Shown: one piece after another, positions 55,505 to 64,000 of the stretch
Position numbering within the stretch: position 1 is the first letter of the stretch
How the letters are laid out: every line of letters starts with the position of its first letter
NCBI GenBank assembly: GCA_031286585.1
Contig: JAITUC010000030.1
Location: 1-64,000 of the forward strand
Direction: 5' to 3'
Source: Delftia acidovorans
Lineage (GTDB): Bacteria; Pseudomonadota; Gammaproteobacteria; Burkholderiales; Burkholderiaceae_C
Length of the DNA: 64,000 bases
The notes under the pieces: model-generated
Databases searched by the model: none
What the model saw: only the letters and a program-made list of their open reading frames with translations
Told to the model about the DNA's origin: nothing
Translations under genes and position numbers: made by a program

Positions 55505-56319
55505 CCCCGCCCCACACCCTTCCCGTTTCACGCCCGCATGCGGGCCGCGTGGCCTGGATCACCGGCTCGACCAGCGGCATCGGCCTGGCCGTGGCGCGCC
55601 ATCTGGCCAGCGAGGGCGCGGCCATTGCGCTGCATGGCCAGGCAGCCGCTTCGGCCCAGACCGATGCACTGGTGCGCGAGATCGCCCAAACGCATGGCGT
55701 GCCCGTGCGCCACTACGGGCTGGACCTGCGCGAGGCCAGCGCCATCGCCCCGCTGGCCCGGCGCATCGCAGCCGAGCTGGGGCCCATCGACATCCTGGTC
55801 AACAACGCAGGCATGCAGCATGTGAGCCCGCTGCTCGAATTCCCGGCCGGCAAGTGGGACGAGCTGCTGGCCGTCAACCTCTCGGCCCCCTTCCACGCCA
55901 TCCAGGCCTGCGCGCCGCAGATGCTGGAGCGCGGCTGGGGCCGCATCATCAATATCGCCTCGGTCAGCGGGCTGGTGGGCGTGGCGCGCAAGCCGGCCTA
56001 TGTGGCCAGCAAGCACGGGCTGATCGGCCTGACCAAGTCGGTGGCGCTGGAGTTCGCCACCACGCCCGTGACCTGCAACGCCATCTGCCCGGGCTGGGTG
56101 CTGACGCCGCTGGTGCAACGGCAGATCGATGCGCTGGCCGCGCGCGAGGGGCTGGATGCCGACGCGGCGGCCCGCCAGCTGCTGGGCGCCAAGCAGCCCT
56201 CCCAGGCCTTCGTGACCGTGGAGCAGGTGGCGGCGCTGGCCGGTTTCCTGGCCAGCGAGCAGGCTGCCCAGGTGCGCGGCGCACACTGGAACATGGACGG
56301 CGGCTTTGCCGCCGCCTGA
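55501..56319 (+). CDS. 3-hydroxybutyrate dehydrogenase-like SDR
   Basis: 272 residues. The Rossmann motif TGSTSGIGLAVA, NNAG, catalytic Ser in NIASVSGLVG, Tyr167 and Lys171 in PAYVASK, and the ICPGWVLTPLVQ pattern of the 3-hydroxybutyrate dehydrogenase group. That enzyme interconverts acetoacetate and 3-hydroxybutyrate with NAD. The next gene makes acetoacetate (fumarylacetoacetase), which supports the role. It could instead be a generic SDR. Confidence 0.82.
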   Translation: MTPPHTLPVSRPHAGRVAWITGSTSGIGLAVARHLASEGAAIALHGQAAASAQTDALVREIAQTHGVPVRHYGLDLREASAIAPLARRIAAELGPIDILVNNAGMQHVSPLLEFPAGKWDELLAVNLSAPFHAIQACAPQMLERGWGRIINIASVSGLVGVARKPAYVASKHGLIGLTKSVALEFATTPVTCNAICPGWVLTPLVQRQIDALAAREGLDADAAARQLLGAKQPSQAFVTVEQVAALAGFLASEQAAQVRGAHWNMDGGFAAA

Positions 56320-56392
56320 GCCGGCCCTGCCTGAACCGCCCCGCCCGACCCCTTTCATGCCAACGACAGACAAACCCAACCAGGAGAGACAG

Positions 56393-57709
56393 ATGTCCTT
56401 GAACGAAACCCATGACGCAAACCTGCGCAGCTGGGTGGCCTCGGCCAACACCGGCGCCAGCGACTTCCCCATCCAGAACCTGCCCTACGCGGTGTTCCGC
56501 CGCGCTGGCAGCCAGGAGGCTTGGCGCGGCGGCGTGGCCATTGGCGACCAGGTGCTGGACCTGGCGCGCGCCAGCGCGCTCAAGGCCCTGGGCGATGCCG
56601 TGCAGCCGCAGCTGGAGGCCGCTTCGCAGCAGCGCCTGAACGGCTTCATGGCCATGGGACCGGCCGCCTGGTCGGCCCTGCGCCTGGCGCTGTCGCGCGC
56701 GCTGCGCGAAGGCGCTGCCGCGCAGGCTGCCCTGCAGGATTGCCTGGTGGCCCAGTCCGAAGTGGAGTACACGGTGCCGGCCCAGGTCGGCGACTACACG
56801 GACTTCTACACCTCGGTGCACCACGCCACCAACGTCGGCAAGCTGTTCCGCCCGGACAACCCGCTGATGGAAAACTACAAGTGGGTGCCCATCGGCTACC
56901 ACGGCCGTGCGTCCAGCCTGCGCGTGTCCGGCGTGGACTTCCGCCGCCCCATGGGCCAGCTGAAGGCGCCCGACGCCGCCGCGCCCGCGCTCAAGCCCTG
57001 CGCACGCCTGGACTATGAACTGGAGATGGGCATCTACACCGGCGCCGGCAACGCCTGGGGCGAAGCGATTTCCATGGACGAGGCCGAAAACCACATCTTC
57101 GGCCTGTGCCTGCTCAACGACTGGTCGGCGCGCGATATCCAGGCCTGGGAATACCAGCCGCTGGGCCCCTTCCTGTCGAAGAACTTCGCGTCCTCGCTGT
57201 CGCCCTGGATCGTGACGCTGGAGGCGCTGGAGCCCTACCGCACGGCCTTCACGCGGCCCGCCGCCGATCCCCAGCCCCTGCCCTACCTGAGCTCGGCCGC
57301 CAACTCCGAGCGCGGCGCGTTCGACGTGCAGTTGAGCGTGGCGCTGGAGACCGGCCGCATGCGCGCCGAAGGCCAGGCCGCCCAGCAGATCACCCACACC
57401 AGCTACCGCCACGCCTACTGGACCATGGCCCAGCTGGTGGCCCACCACAGCGTCAACGGCTGCGACCTGCAGCCCGGCGACCTGCTGGGCACGGGCACGC
57501 TGTCCGGTCCCACGGCCACCGAGGCCGGCGCACTGCTGGAGCTGACCGAAGGCGGCAAGAAGCCCGTGGCGCTGGCCAATGGCGAGAGCCGCACCTTCCT
57601 GCAGGATGGCGATGCCGTGATCCTGCGCGGCTGGTGCGAGAAGCCGGGCGCCGCACGCATCGGCTTCGGCGAGTGCCGCGCCACCGTGCTGCCCGCGCGC
57701 CAGGCCTGA
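56393..57709 (+). CDS. fahA: Fumarylacetoacetase
   Basis: 438 residues from ATG 56393. It splits fumarylacetoacetate into fumarate and acetoacetate in the last step of tyrosine/homogentisate breakdown. Landmarks: SDFPIQNLPYAVF, YTDFYTSVHHATNVG, the active-site and metal motifs VPIGYHGRASSL and LDYELEMGIYTG, LLNDWSARDIQAWEYQPLGPF and GTLSGPT. Length equals the usual enzyme. homogentisate dioxygenase (hmgA) is not in the window. Confidence 0.95.
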   Translation: MSLNETHDANLRSWVASANTGASDFPIQNLPYAVFRRAGSQEAWRGGVAIGDQVLDLARASALKALGDAVQPQLEAASQQRLNGFMAMGPAAWSALRLALSRALREGAAAQAALQDCLVAQSEVEYTVPAQVGDYTDFYTSVHHATNVGKLFRPDNPLMENYKWVPIGYHGRASSLRVSGVDFRRPMGQLKAPDAAAPALKPCARLDYELEMGIYTGAGNAWGEAISMDEAENHIFGLCLLNDWSARDIQAWEYQPLGPFLSKNFASSLSPWIVTLEALEPYRTAFTRPAADPQPLPYLSSAANSERGAFDVQLSVALETGRMRAEGQAAQQITHTSYRHAYWTMAQLVAHHSVNGCDLQPGDLLGTGTLSGPTATEAGALLELTEGGKKPVALANGESRTFLQDGDAVILRGWCEKPGAARIGFGECRATVLPARQA

Positions 57710-57716
57710 TGGCAAG

Positions 57717-57803
57717 GGCAGATCGATCGGGGCCCATTGATCGGCCCGATTGATCTGCGCGATGGATCTGCCCGATTGATTCGCCCGATCGATCCGCCCG
57801 AAT
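57717..57803 (+). repeat. Tandem 13-bp repeats downstream of fahA
   Basis: About six degenerate units of GCCCGATTGATCT follow each other from 57717, with a single base inserted after the first. Part of the gap before the SPOR-domain gene. Confidence 0.75.
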
Positions 57804-57825
57804 GTCGTGATTCCGACAGCCATGA

Positions 57826-59400
57826 GTGCATGACACAATTGCTGACATGCCCGCCCCATCGGAAGACGCCATCTCAGCACCTCCCGCCACCATCGACTTC
57901 GGAAGGCAGGCGGCCCCTGCCCGGCAGGAGCCCGCCTTTGCCGAGCCCGGCACTGCCGACTCTCCCAAGAGCCCCAGCAAACTGCCGCCCTCGATAGCCA
58001 GTGCCTTCGCCGCCGCAGCCTATGCGCTGCAGCACGGCGATGGCGCCCCTGCCGCCAACGAGCGGGCAGGCGCCGGCGCACATTCCGGCGTCACCAGCTT
58101 CACCGATGGACAGGGCACCGGCCTGATGCCAGGCCTGTACGCCAGCCTGATTGGCGAGCCCTCACGCGACTACTACCTGCGCCTGTTCGAGCGCTTCGAC
58201 GCGCTGGGCAAGCCCTTGCCTACCTGGAACCTGGCCGCAGGCCTGTTCACCCTGCCCTGGTGCGGGCTGCGCGGGCTGTGGCAAGAGGGCGGCCTCTATG
58301 CGCTGGCCGCCGGCGGCACGGGCCTGGTCTGGGGCCTGCTGCTGCGCCCCGCGCTGGGCCTGCCCCCGGCCATTGCCCACGGCATCGATGCCACGCTGAT
58401 CCTGCTGGCCATTGCCATTCCCGGCCTGGGCGCCAATGCCCTGTACTGGCACCATGTGCGCCGCCACACACTGGAAGCCATTGGCGAGGCCCCCAACATG
58501 GCCGCAGCGCACGAACGCCTGGCCCACCGCGCGGCCACACCCTTTCGCAAGCGGCTGGCCGTGGCGGCCGGTGCGGTGCTTGCCGCCGCTGCGGGGGCCG
58601 GCGTCTGGGCGCTGTCGGGCACGCCGCATTTCGTTGCGGCACAGACCGAGGTGATTCCGTCCGAAGTCATACCGGCCGCTGCACCACCAGCTGCACCAGT
58701 TGCGCCAGCCGTGGTGCTCGCACCCGCCGCAGCCGTCCCTGCCGTTGAAACGCCAAGAATGGAACCGGCGCCCACTCCCGCCCCCACGCCCCAGCCCCAG
58801 GAGCCGGTCGCCCAGGCCGGGGCGCGCCCTGACCCGCATGCACTCGTACCGGCGGCCGGCAACACCGTCTCCGGCACGGTCGAGCCCATGCCCGTGGTGG
58901 CGGCGGCCGGCGCTGCGGGTGCGGTCGCGGCCACTGCAGCGGCCGCCGCGCCCGTCAAGGCCGCGTTGGCGCCGGCCAAAGCACCTGCACCTGCGCCAAC
59001 GCCCGTGCAGGCAGCCACGCCAGCGCCCGCCAAACCCTCCAAGGCGGCGGCTGAAACCAGGCCAGCCAAGCCTGCCAAACCCGCTGAACCCGTCGCAAAG
59101 GCAGCGGAACCTGCCAAACCCGCCTCGGCGGCTCTGGAGCCGGGCAACTACTACATCAACATCGGCGTGTTCTCTGAAGCCGGCAATGCAGGGCGCGTGG
59201 TGGAGCGGCTGGAGAAAGCCAAGCTGCCCGCGCTCAGCCAGACCCTGCACAGCAACAAGGGCGAGATCGTGCGCGTGCGCTCGGGCCCGTTTGCCAAGCA
59301 GCGCAGCGCTGATCAGGCAGCCGCCAGGATACGCGCCATGGGCATGGAGGCCACGGTCTTCCACCACGCCCCCGCGGAAGGCCGCAGCGCGCGGCGCTGA
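57826..59400 (+). CDS. SPOR-domain protein with long Pro/Ala linker
   Basis: 524 residues from GTG 57826, or 517 from ATG 57847; neither has a good Shine-Dalgarno site. Residues about 95-215 include membrane helices and a DUF2628-like stretch (SRDYYLRLFERFDALGKPLPTWNLAAGLF in part). One more helix is at about 240-258, then a 150-residue Pro/Ala/Lys-rich linker. The C-terminal SPOR domain is GNYYINIGVFSEAGNAGRVVERLEKAKLP in part, with VRVRSGPFAKQRSADQAA. SPOR domains bind denuded peptidoglycan at division sites. Confidence 0.8.
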   Translation: MHDTIADMPAPSEDAISAPPATIDFGRQAAPARQEPAFAEPGTADSPKSPSKLPPSIASAFAAAAYALQHGDGAPAANERAGAGAHSGVTSFTDGQGTGLMPGLYASLIGEPSRDYYLRLFERFDALGKPLPTWNLAAGLFTLPWCGLRGLWQEGGLYALAAGGTGLVWGLLLRPALGLPPAIAHGIDATLILLAIAIPGLGANALYWHHVRRHTLEAIGEAPNMAAAHERLAHRAATPFRKRLAVAAGAVLAAAAGAGVWALSGTPHFVAAQTEVIPSEVIPAAAPPAAPVAPAVVLAPAAAVPAVETPRMEPAPTPAPTPQPQEPVAQAGARPDPHALVPAAGNTVSGTVEPMPVVAAAGAAGAVAATAAAAAPVKAALAPAKAPAPAPTPVQAATPAPAKPSKAAAETRPAKPAKPAEPVAKAAEPAKPASAALEPGNYYINIGVFSEAGNAGRVVERLEKAKLPALSQTLHSNKGEIVRVRSGPFAKQRSADQAAARIRAMGMEATVFHHAPAEGRSARR

Positions 59401-59551
59401 AGCCTTTGCTGCCACCTGTTACTTCCGCATGCCTTCGGCTTCGCCTTGGCCCGGCCAAGCCCGGCTAAGGTATGCGGCGTTGTCCGAGGCAGCGCGCCCG
59501 CGCCCGCCCTGATACTGCGCAGCAATACCCCATGAATCGAGGAGACAGACC

Positions 59552-59905
59552 ATGCCGATGACCGCCCCCGCCCTCCAACGCCGCCTTGTCGCCCTGGCCC
59601 TGCTGGGCACCACCACCCTGGTGGCAGGCTGCGCCGGCATGAGCAATCCCTTTGGCGGCGGCAGCGGCGGCGGCGCGGCGCAGCCGGCCCCGCGCCCCGT
59701 GCAGGTCTGCAATGCGGCGTCGGCGCAGTCCTTCGTGGGCAAGAGCAATACCTCGGCCACGCTGGAGGCCGCGCGCAAGCAGTCGGGTGCCTATATGGCC
59801 CGCGTGCTGCGTGAAGGCCAACCGACCACCATGGAGTTCAACCAGGAACGCCTGAACCTGGTGGTGGATGGAACTGGCCGCATCGTGGCCGTGCGCTGCG
59901 GCTGA
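59552..59905 (+). CDS. I78-like peptidase inhibitor lipoprotein
   Basis: 117 residues with a lipobox LVAGC. The mature part, after a Gly/Ser/Pro linker, has VCNAASAQSFVGKSNTSATLEAARKQSG in part, then RVLREGQPTTMEFNQERLNLVVD and a final VRCG. This is the pattern of inhibitor family I78. Two Cys of the mature part may pair. It would guard the periplasm against serine proteases. Confidence 0.85.
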   Translation: MPMTAPALQRRLVALALLGTTTLVAGCAGMSNPFGGGSGGGAAQPAPRPVQVCNAASAQSFVGKSNTSATLEAARKQSGAYMARVLREGQPTTMEFNQERLNLVVDGTGRIVAVRCG

Positions 59906-59939
59906 TCGCCGACCGATTGCGCTGTGGCGCTGGATGAAG

Positions 59940-59963
59940 AAAGGACGCCGAGGCGTCCTTTTT
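59940..59963 (+). terminator. Rho-independent terminator after the I78-like gene
   Basis: AAAGGACGC (59940-59948) pairs with GCGTCCTTT (59953-59961) around CGAG, followed by TT. It can also serve the convergent hemW transcript. Confidence 0.8.
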
Positions 59964-59981
59964 CAATGGCCGTTCGCCGGA

Positions 59982-61226
59982 TCACTCGGCAAGGAACAGT
60001 TCCTGCAGGTCGCTGAGGAAGTCAAAGCCCCGCTCCGTGGGCACCACCCGGCCCAGGTCGCGCGTGATCAGGCCCTTGGCCTGCGCGGCGTCCAGCCCCT
60101 TGGCGATGGAGGACAGCGGCAGGCCCGTGCGCTCCATGAAGTCCTGCAGCGCAAAGCCTTCGCGCAGGCGCAGCGCGTTGAGCATGTACTCGAAGGGCAG
60201 GTCGGCACGGCGCACCTCGCTGTCCTGCGCCAGCGGCGCGCCGGCCAGGGCCTGGTCCATGTAGCGCGCGGGATCGCGAAAGCGCACCTGGCGCACGATG
60301 CGGTGCGCAAAGCTGAGCTTGCTGTGCGCGCCCGCGCCTATGCCCAGGTAGTCGCCGAACTGCCAGTAGTTGCGGTTGTGCCAGCACTGGTGGCCCTCAC
60401 GCGCATAGGCCGAGATCTCGTAGCGCTGCATGCCCGCGGCAGCGGTGCGCGCGGTGATGCGGTCCAGCATGTCGTAGGCCAGGTCGTCCTCGGGGATGGC
60501 CGGCGGAAACTTGGCGAAATACGTATTGGGCTCGATGGTCAGGTGATAGACCGACAGGTGCGGCGGGGCGAAGGACATGGCCACGTCCAGGTCCCGCGCC
60601 AGGTCCAGCTCGGTCTGGCCGGGCAGCGCGTACATCAGGTCGATGTTGAAGGTCTCGAAGCTGTCGGCCGCCTCGCGCACGGCCGCCCGCGCCTGGGCGC
60701 CGTCGTGCACGCGGCCCACGGCCTGCAGCAGGCGGTCGTCAAAGCTCTGCACGCCAATGGACAGCCGCGTGACACCGGCCGCGCGGAAGGCGCGGAAGCG
60801 GTCGGTCTCGAAGGTGCCGGGGTTGGCCTCCATGGTGATCTCGCAGTCGGCCTCCATGCGCAGGCGCGCGCGGATGGCGGCCAGCAGCCGGTCGATGGAC
60901 TCGGGCGAGAACAGGCTGGGCGTGCCGCCGCCGATGAAGATGCTGTGCACGGTGCGGCCCCAGATCAGCGGCAGCGCGCTTTCGAGGTCGGCGACCAGCG
61001 AGTCGATGTAGCGGTCTTCGGGCAGCTCGGGGCCGTCGCGGCCGTGCTCGTGCGAGTTGAAGTCGCAGTACGGGCACTTGCGGATGCACCAGGGCAGGTG
61101 CACATACAGCGACAGCGGGGGCAGGCTGCCCAGCTGCAGCGTGCCGGGGCGCATGTAGTGCTGGATGTCGCGCTGCACGGCGGCCTGGGCGCCGGAGGCC
61201 GGATCCTGGGGCTGGATGGGAATCAT
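59982..61226 (-). CDS. hemW: HemW, heme chaperone/radical SAM protein
   Basis: 414 residues from ATG 61226. YVHLPWCIRKCPYCDFNSHE has the radical SAM cluster C47-x3-C51-x2-C54. FIGGGTPSLFSPE, ITMEANPGTFE, RLSIGVQSFDDRLL and the HemN-like C-terminal domain follow. HemW passes heme rather than making coproporphyrinogen. It overlaps rdgB by ATGA. Confidence 0.92.
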   Translation of the reverse strand: MIPIQPQDPASGAQAAVQRDIQHYMRPGTLQLGSLPPLSLYVHLPWCIRKCPYCDFNSHEHGRDGPELPEDRYIDSLVADLESALPLIWGRTVHSIFIGGGTPSLFSPESIDRLLAAIRARLRMEADCEITMEANPGTFETDRFRAFRAAGVTRLSIGVQSFDDRLLQAVGRVHDGAQARAAVREAADSFETFNIDLMYALPGQTELDLARDLDVAMSFAPPHLSVYHLTIEPNTYFAKFPPAIPEDDLAYDMLDRITARTAAAGMQRYEISAYAREGHQCWHNRNYWQFGDYLGIGAGAHSKLSFAHRIVRQVRFRDPARYMDQALAGAPLAQDSEVRRADLPFEYMLNALRLREGFALQDFMERTGLPLSSIAKGLDAAQAKGLITRDLGRVVPTERGFDFLSDLQELFLAE

Positions 61227-61825
61227 CGCACCCAGCGCTCGCGCACGAGTTCGATCATCTGCAGCGTGGCGCGGCCGCGGTGGCTGTGCGCGTGCTTCAC
61301 GGCAGGGTCCATCTCGGCGAAGGTCTGGCCCAGCTCGGGGATGTACATCACGGGGTCGAAGCCGAAGCCCTGCGTGCCACGGCGCTCGGTGGTGATCTCG
61401 CCCTGCACGCGGCCCATGGCGATCAGCGGCTCGGGGTCCCTGGCGCTGCGCACGCCCACCAGGGTGCTGACCATGGCGGCACGGCGGTCGGCCACGCCCT
61501 GCATCTGCTCCAGCAGGGCGCGCACGTTGTTGTCGTCGCTTTTCTCGTAGCCGAACTGCGTGCAGTAGTAGGCCGTGTCCACGCCCGGCAGGCCGCCGAA
61601 GTGCGAGACGCACATGCCGGCGTCGTCGGCAATGGCGGGCAGGCCCGTGCGCTCGGCCGCGAAGCGGGCCTTGGACAGCGCGTTCTCCACGAAGGTGCAA
61701 TGCGGCTCGGGCGCCTCGCCCTCGAACAGGTCGCCCTGGCGGATCAGTTCAACGCCCAGCGGGGCGAACATGGCTTGCAGCTCGGCGAGCTTGCCGCGGT
61801 TGTTGGAGGCCAACACAATCTTCAT
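61223..61825 (-). CDS. rdgB: RdgB/HAM1 non-canonical purine NTP pyrophosphatase
   Basis: 200 residues from ATG 61825. KIVLASNNRGKLAELQAMF is the entry, then ENALSKARFAAERTGLPAIADDAGM in part with the metal-binding acids, GVRSARDPEP and RGTQGFGFDPVMYIPE. It hydrolyses ITP, dITP and XTP. The hemW start lies in its stop codon. In related genomes an rph gene usually precedes rdgB; here a 99-bp gap separates it from the phosphatase gene. Confidence 0.93.
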   Translation of the reverse strand: MKIVLASNNRGKLAELQAMFAPLGVELIRQGDLFEGEAPEPHCTFVENALSKARFAAERTGLPAIADDAGMCVSHFGGLPGVDTAYYCTQFGYEKSDDNNVRALLEQMQGVADRRAAMVSTLVGVRSARDPEPLIAMGRVQGEITTERRGTQGFGFDPVMYIPELGQTFAEMDPAVKHAHSHRGRATLQMIELVRERWVR

Positions 61826-61924
61826 CGTAGAAATCCAGTCGGGCGCCCGTGCGCCCTTTGTCGTCAATAGGTTTGGTAGTCCATGCGCGCCACCGGCACC
61901 GCCGCGGCGGGCCGGCAGCGGCGT

Positions 61925-62830
61925 TCAGCGCTTGAACTGGCGCTCGGCCGAGCGGCGTATCGCCTCGTTGATCTCGGCGATGGAGCGCTCGATGGCGGCG
62001 TCATCCAGCTCATCTTCCAGGTCTTCGATTGGCCCCCCCTGGATCGTGGATTCAAACGCGTCGTTCTCGATGTCCTGGGTGGAGATTCCCATGGTGGACG
62101 CGAAGGCGTCGGGCGTCTCCCACTCCATGGCGATGGCCGTGACGTTGTCGCTGGCATCGCCCGCGTTGCGCAGCGCCGTTTCCACCAGCTGGGGGATGGC
62201 CTGGGACACGGTGCGGCCGTGCAGGGTGCGCATCAGGTGCCCTTCGTCCACGCTGCCCCACAGGCCGTCGGAGCACAGCAGCAGCTTGTCGCCCTGCTCC
62301 AGCCGGCGCGGCTCGGTCACGTCGTAGATGGGCTTGGACGGCGAGCCCAGGCAGGTGAACAGCACGTTGCGGCTGGATGTCTTGAGCTGCGCGGCGATCT
62401 CGCCCATCTCCAGATAGGAGTGGTCGCGCGTGCGCACCAGCAGCTCGCCACCGCGCACCAGATACAGACGCGAGTCGCCGCAGTGGATCCAGGTGATCTT
62501 GCCCTTCTGGATGACGGCCGCCACCAGCGTGGTGCGCGGCGTATCGATCATTCCCTTGCCGCTGGCATAGCGCAGGATCTGCCGGTGCGCATGCAGCAGC
62601 GCATCGACCAGAAAGCCCTGCGGATCGTCCAGCAGCGGCTTGGCCTGGCGCTGGAAATGCACGGACATCACCTGCAGCGCCAGCTGCGCCGCGACCTCGC
62701 CTTCGGGATGGCCGCCCATGCCGTCGGCCAGCACGAAGAGCACGGCCTCCCGCGTGTAGCAGTAGCCCATGCGGTCTTCATTGAGCGCCCGGCCGCCGCG
62801 GCGGCTCAGCTGAAATACCGAAAACCTCAT
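61925..62830 (-). CDS. PP2C-family Ser/Thr protein phosphatase
   Basis: 301 residues. The PP2C motifs are present: NEDRMGYCY, LADGMGGHPEGEVAAQLAL, HCGDSRLYL, LLCSDGLWG and DNVTAIAMEWE, with the metal Asp residues. The C-terminal 55 residues are acidic and family-specific. It overlaps the kinase gene by 4 bp, so the pair is coexpressed and probably antagonistic. Confidence 0.93.
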   Translation of the reverse strand: MRFSVFQLSRRGGRALNEDRMGYCYTREAVLFVLADGMGGHPEGEVAAQLALQVMSVHFQRQAKPLLDDPQGFLVDALLHAHRQILRYASGKGMIDTPRTTLVAAVIQKGKITWIHCGDSRLYLVRGGELLVRTRDHSYLEMGEIAAQLKTSSRNVLFTCLGSPSKPIYDVTEPRRLEQGDKLLLCSDGLWGSVDEGHLMRTLHGRTVSQAIPQLVETALRNAGDASDNVTAIAMEWETPDAFASTMGISTQDIENDAFESTIQGGPIEDLEDELDDAAIERSIAEINEAIRRSAERQFKR

Positions 62831-63858
62831 GGCTTGCGCTCCTGGCCGACGGCCGGCAGGCCTGCCGCGCCGCTGATCTTCTGCATGTTCTTCTTGGCGT
62901 CGGTCACCAGCGTGTCCAGTTGCAGGCGCATGCGCTCGGAGACACTGAGCTTGGTGTAGCGGCGCTCACCCTCGCGGCTCAATTCCTTTTGCAGCGCAAA
63001 CACCGACTGCGGCCGCGAACCCGGGTCCATGGCCATGCACCACTCGACGACTTCGATGAGGTTGTCCGAGTACACGCCGCGCAGCTTGGTCAGCGCCAGC
63101 GTGAGCCTGTCCTTGTCCTGGCGCTGCGGCGCCTCGTTGGGCGGAAAGCCCTGCATGCAGGCATAGATGCAGGCGCCGATGGCGTAGATGTCGGTCCAGG
63201 GGCCGAGCGACGCGTCACGGCGGTACATCTCGGGCGCGGCAAAGCCCGGCGTGTACATGGGGCGGATGAAGTTGCCTTCCTTGGACAGCACCTCGCGCGC
63301 CGCGCCGAAGTCGATCATCACGGCACGGTCGTCGTTGGTGATGAAGATGTTGGCCGGCTTGATGTCCAGGTGCAGCATCTTGTGCTGGTGCACGATGCGC
63401 AGGCCGCGCAGCACCTCGTCGAACAGCGAGCGTATGGTCGATTCGCGGAACACCTTCTCGGCCTTGAGCTCGCGCGCGGTGACAACGAAGTCCTGCAGGG
63501 TGGCACCCTCCAGGTAGTTCATCACCATGTAGACGGTTTCGTTCTCGCGAAAGAAATTGAGCACGCTGACCACGGAAGCATGCGAGATCTGCGCAAGGGA
63601 ACGCCCTTCCTCGAAGAAGCTCTTGAGGCCCAGGCGGTACAGTGAAAGCTTTTCGGGAGCCACGGCGGGCTGCAACTCTCCGGGGGCACGGGTGGCCAGC
63701 GAGGCGGGCAGGTATTCCTTGATCGCAACCTGCTTGCCCTCTGCATCCAAGGCCAGGTAAACGACGCCGAAACCGCCGGAAGCAAGCCTGCGCACCACCC
63801 GATAGCCGCCGATCGTGCTGCCTGGCGGCAATGGCGCCGGCTTGATCTTGGAAGACAT
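62827..63858 (-). CDS. Ser/Thr protein kinase (eukaryote-like)
   Basis: 343 residues from ATG 63858. Glycine-rich loop RLASGGFGVVYLA, Lys47 in VAIKEYL, catalytic loop HLDIKPANIF (Asp165; HLD rather than HRD), DFG at Asp183, and the APE-type FAAPEMYRRD activation segment end. It lacks a membrane helix, so it is probably cytoplasmic. A tail of about 50 residues closes the protein. The PP2C gene follows directly. Confidence 0.92.
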   Translation of the reverse strand: MSSKIKPAPLPPGSTIGGYRVVRRLASGGFGVVYLALDAEGKQVAIKEYLPASLATRAPGELQPAVAPEKLSLYRLGLKSFFEEGRSLAQISHASVVSVLNFFRENETVYMVMNYLEGATLQDFVVTARELKAEKVFRESTIRSLFDEVLRGLRIVHQHKMLHLDIKPANIFITNDDRAVMIDFGAAREVLSKEGNFIRPMYTPGFAAPEMYRRDASLGPWTDIYAIGACIYACMQGFPPNEAPQRQDKDRLTLALTKLRGVYSDNLIEVVEWCMAMDPGSRPQSVFALQKELSREGERRYTKLSVSERMRLQLDTLVTDAKKNMQKISGAAGLPAVGQERKP

Positions 63859-63932
63859 TTTTCTCCGGTGAGTCTCAGGGATGGGGCGAAACCCGGATAA
63901 TCGGGCAATTGCAAGCATCCATCAAAAGTCCA

Positions 63933-64000
63933 ATGCCAGTTTACAGCATGACCGGATACGCCAGTGCCCAGCACGGCGCGTCCGCAGAAGATGGTGGAGC
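63933..64000 (+). CDS. YicC-family protein, start only
   Basis: The frame from ATG 63933 reads MPVYSMTGYASAQHG, which is the YicC/YloC start (S-M-T-G-Y-A). It runs off the window edge and is divergent from the kinase gene. The neighbourhood fits the usual position of this endoribonuclease-type stress gene near kinase and phosphatase genes in beta-proteobacteria. Confidence 0.7.
   Translation, partial: MPVYSMTGYASAQHGASAEDGG

Overview
The window is GC-rich (visibly well above 60 %) and densely packed, with many 4-bp ATGA stop/start overlaps. Gene content and dispersed repeats suggest a Burkholderiales member of the Comamonadaceae, close to Delftia, Comamonas or Acidovorax. This placement is an inference from gene families and repeat style. 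No rRNA or tRNA gene, CRISPR array, insertion sequence with a transposase, or replication origin was recognised.

Left part (1-26.7 kb), cell-surface systems. Positions 1-10.2 kb hold a type I secretion locus. It contains a glycine-rich repeat protein cut by the window edge (probable substrate), an OmpA-like lipoprotein, a 1073-residue protein with a C-terminal Mur-ligase-like ATPase module, and the ABC exporter / HlyD adaptor / TolC trio. A terminator-like hairpin separates this from a complete Tad (Flp) pilus locus (10.3-23.9 kb): two nearly identical flp pilins, the TadV peptidase, RcpC, secretin, TadZ, TadA, TadB, TadC, TadD, a small periplasmic protein, two TadE-like pseudopilins and a TadG-like protein. 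A sigma-54 activator without a standard receiver domain and a glycosyltransferase follow.

Middle (26.7-46.8 kb), accessory and regulatory genes. An EAL-domain protein and a small partner run leftward. A histidine kinase and NtrC-type regulator run rightward and face a small exported protein whose upstream region carries a near-consensus sigma-54 promoter and two 17-bp dyads 22 bp apart, so the circuit can be read from the sequence. Next come a DMT-like protein, an MFS transporter, an exported endonuclease, a solitary clpP, an ArsR/AHSA1 pair, a LysR-divergent hydrolase/NAD(P)-binding/old yellow enzyme operon, hchA and a MerR/thioesterase pair. Gene remnants (XRE regulator tail, DEAD-box helicase tail) and copies of a dispersed repeat mark this as a plastic region. 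An AT-rich island (about 44.6-46.7 kb) encodes a MATE-like membrane protein, a His-rich GRDP-like protein and a very short ORF with a strong ribosome-binding site ending in a hairpin terminator. Two related repeat copies flank it.

Right part (46.8-64 kb), mostly core functions. It holds DAHP synthase, a FecI/FecR/TonB-receptor iron-uptake set with a Fur-box-like site, an EF-hand membrane protein, a GntR regulator with a 3-hydroxybutyrate-dehydrogenase-like SDR and fumarylacetoacetase, a SPOR protein, an I78-like lipoprotein, hemW and rdgB, a PP2C phosphatase with a Ser/Thr kinase, and the start of a divergent yicC-like gene.

The candidates most worth attention are the secretion locus with its Mur-ligase-like enzyme, the AT-rich island with its mini-ORF, and the sigma-54 circuit at 29.1-32.7 kb.
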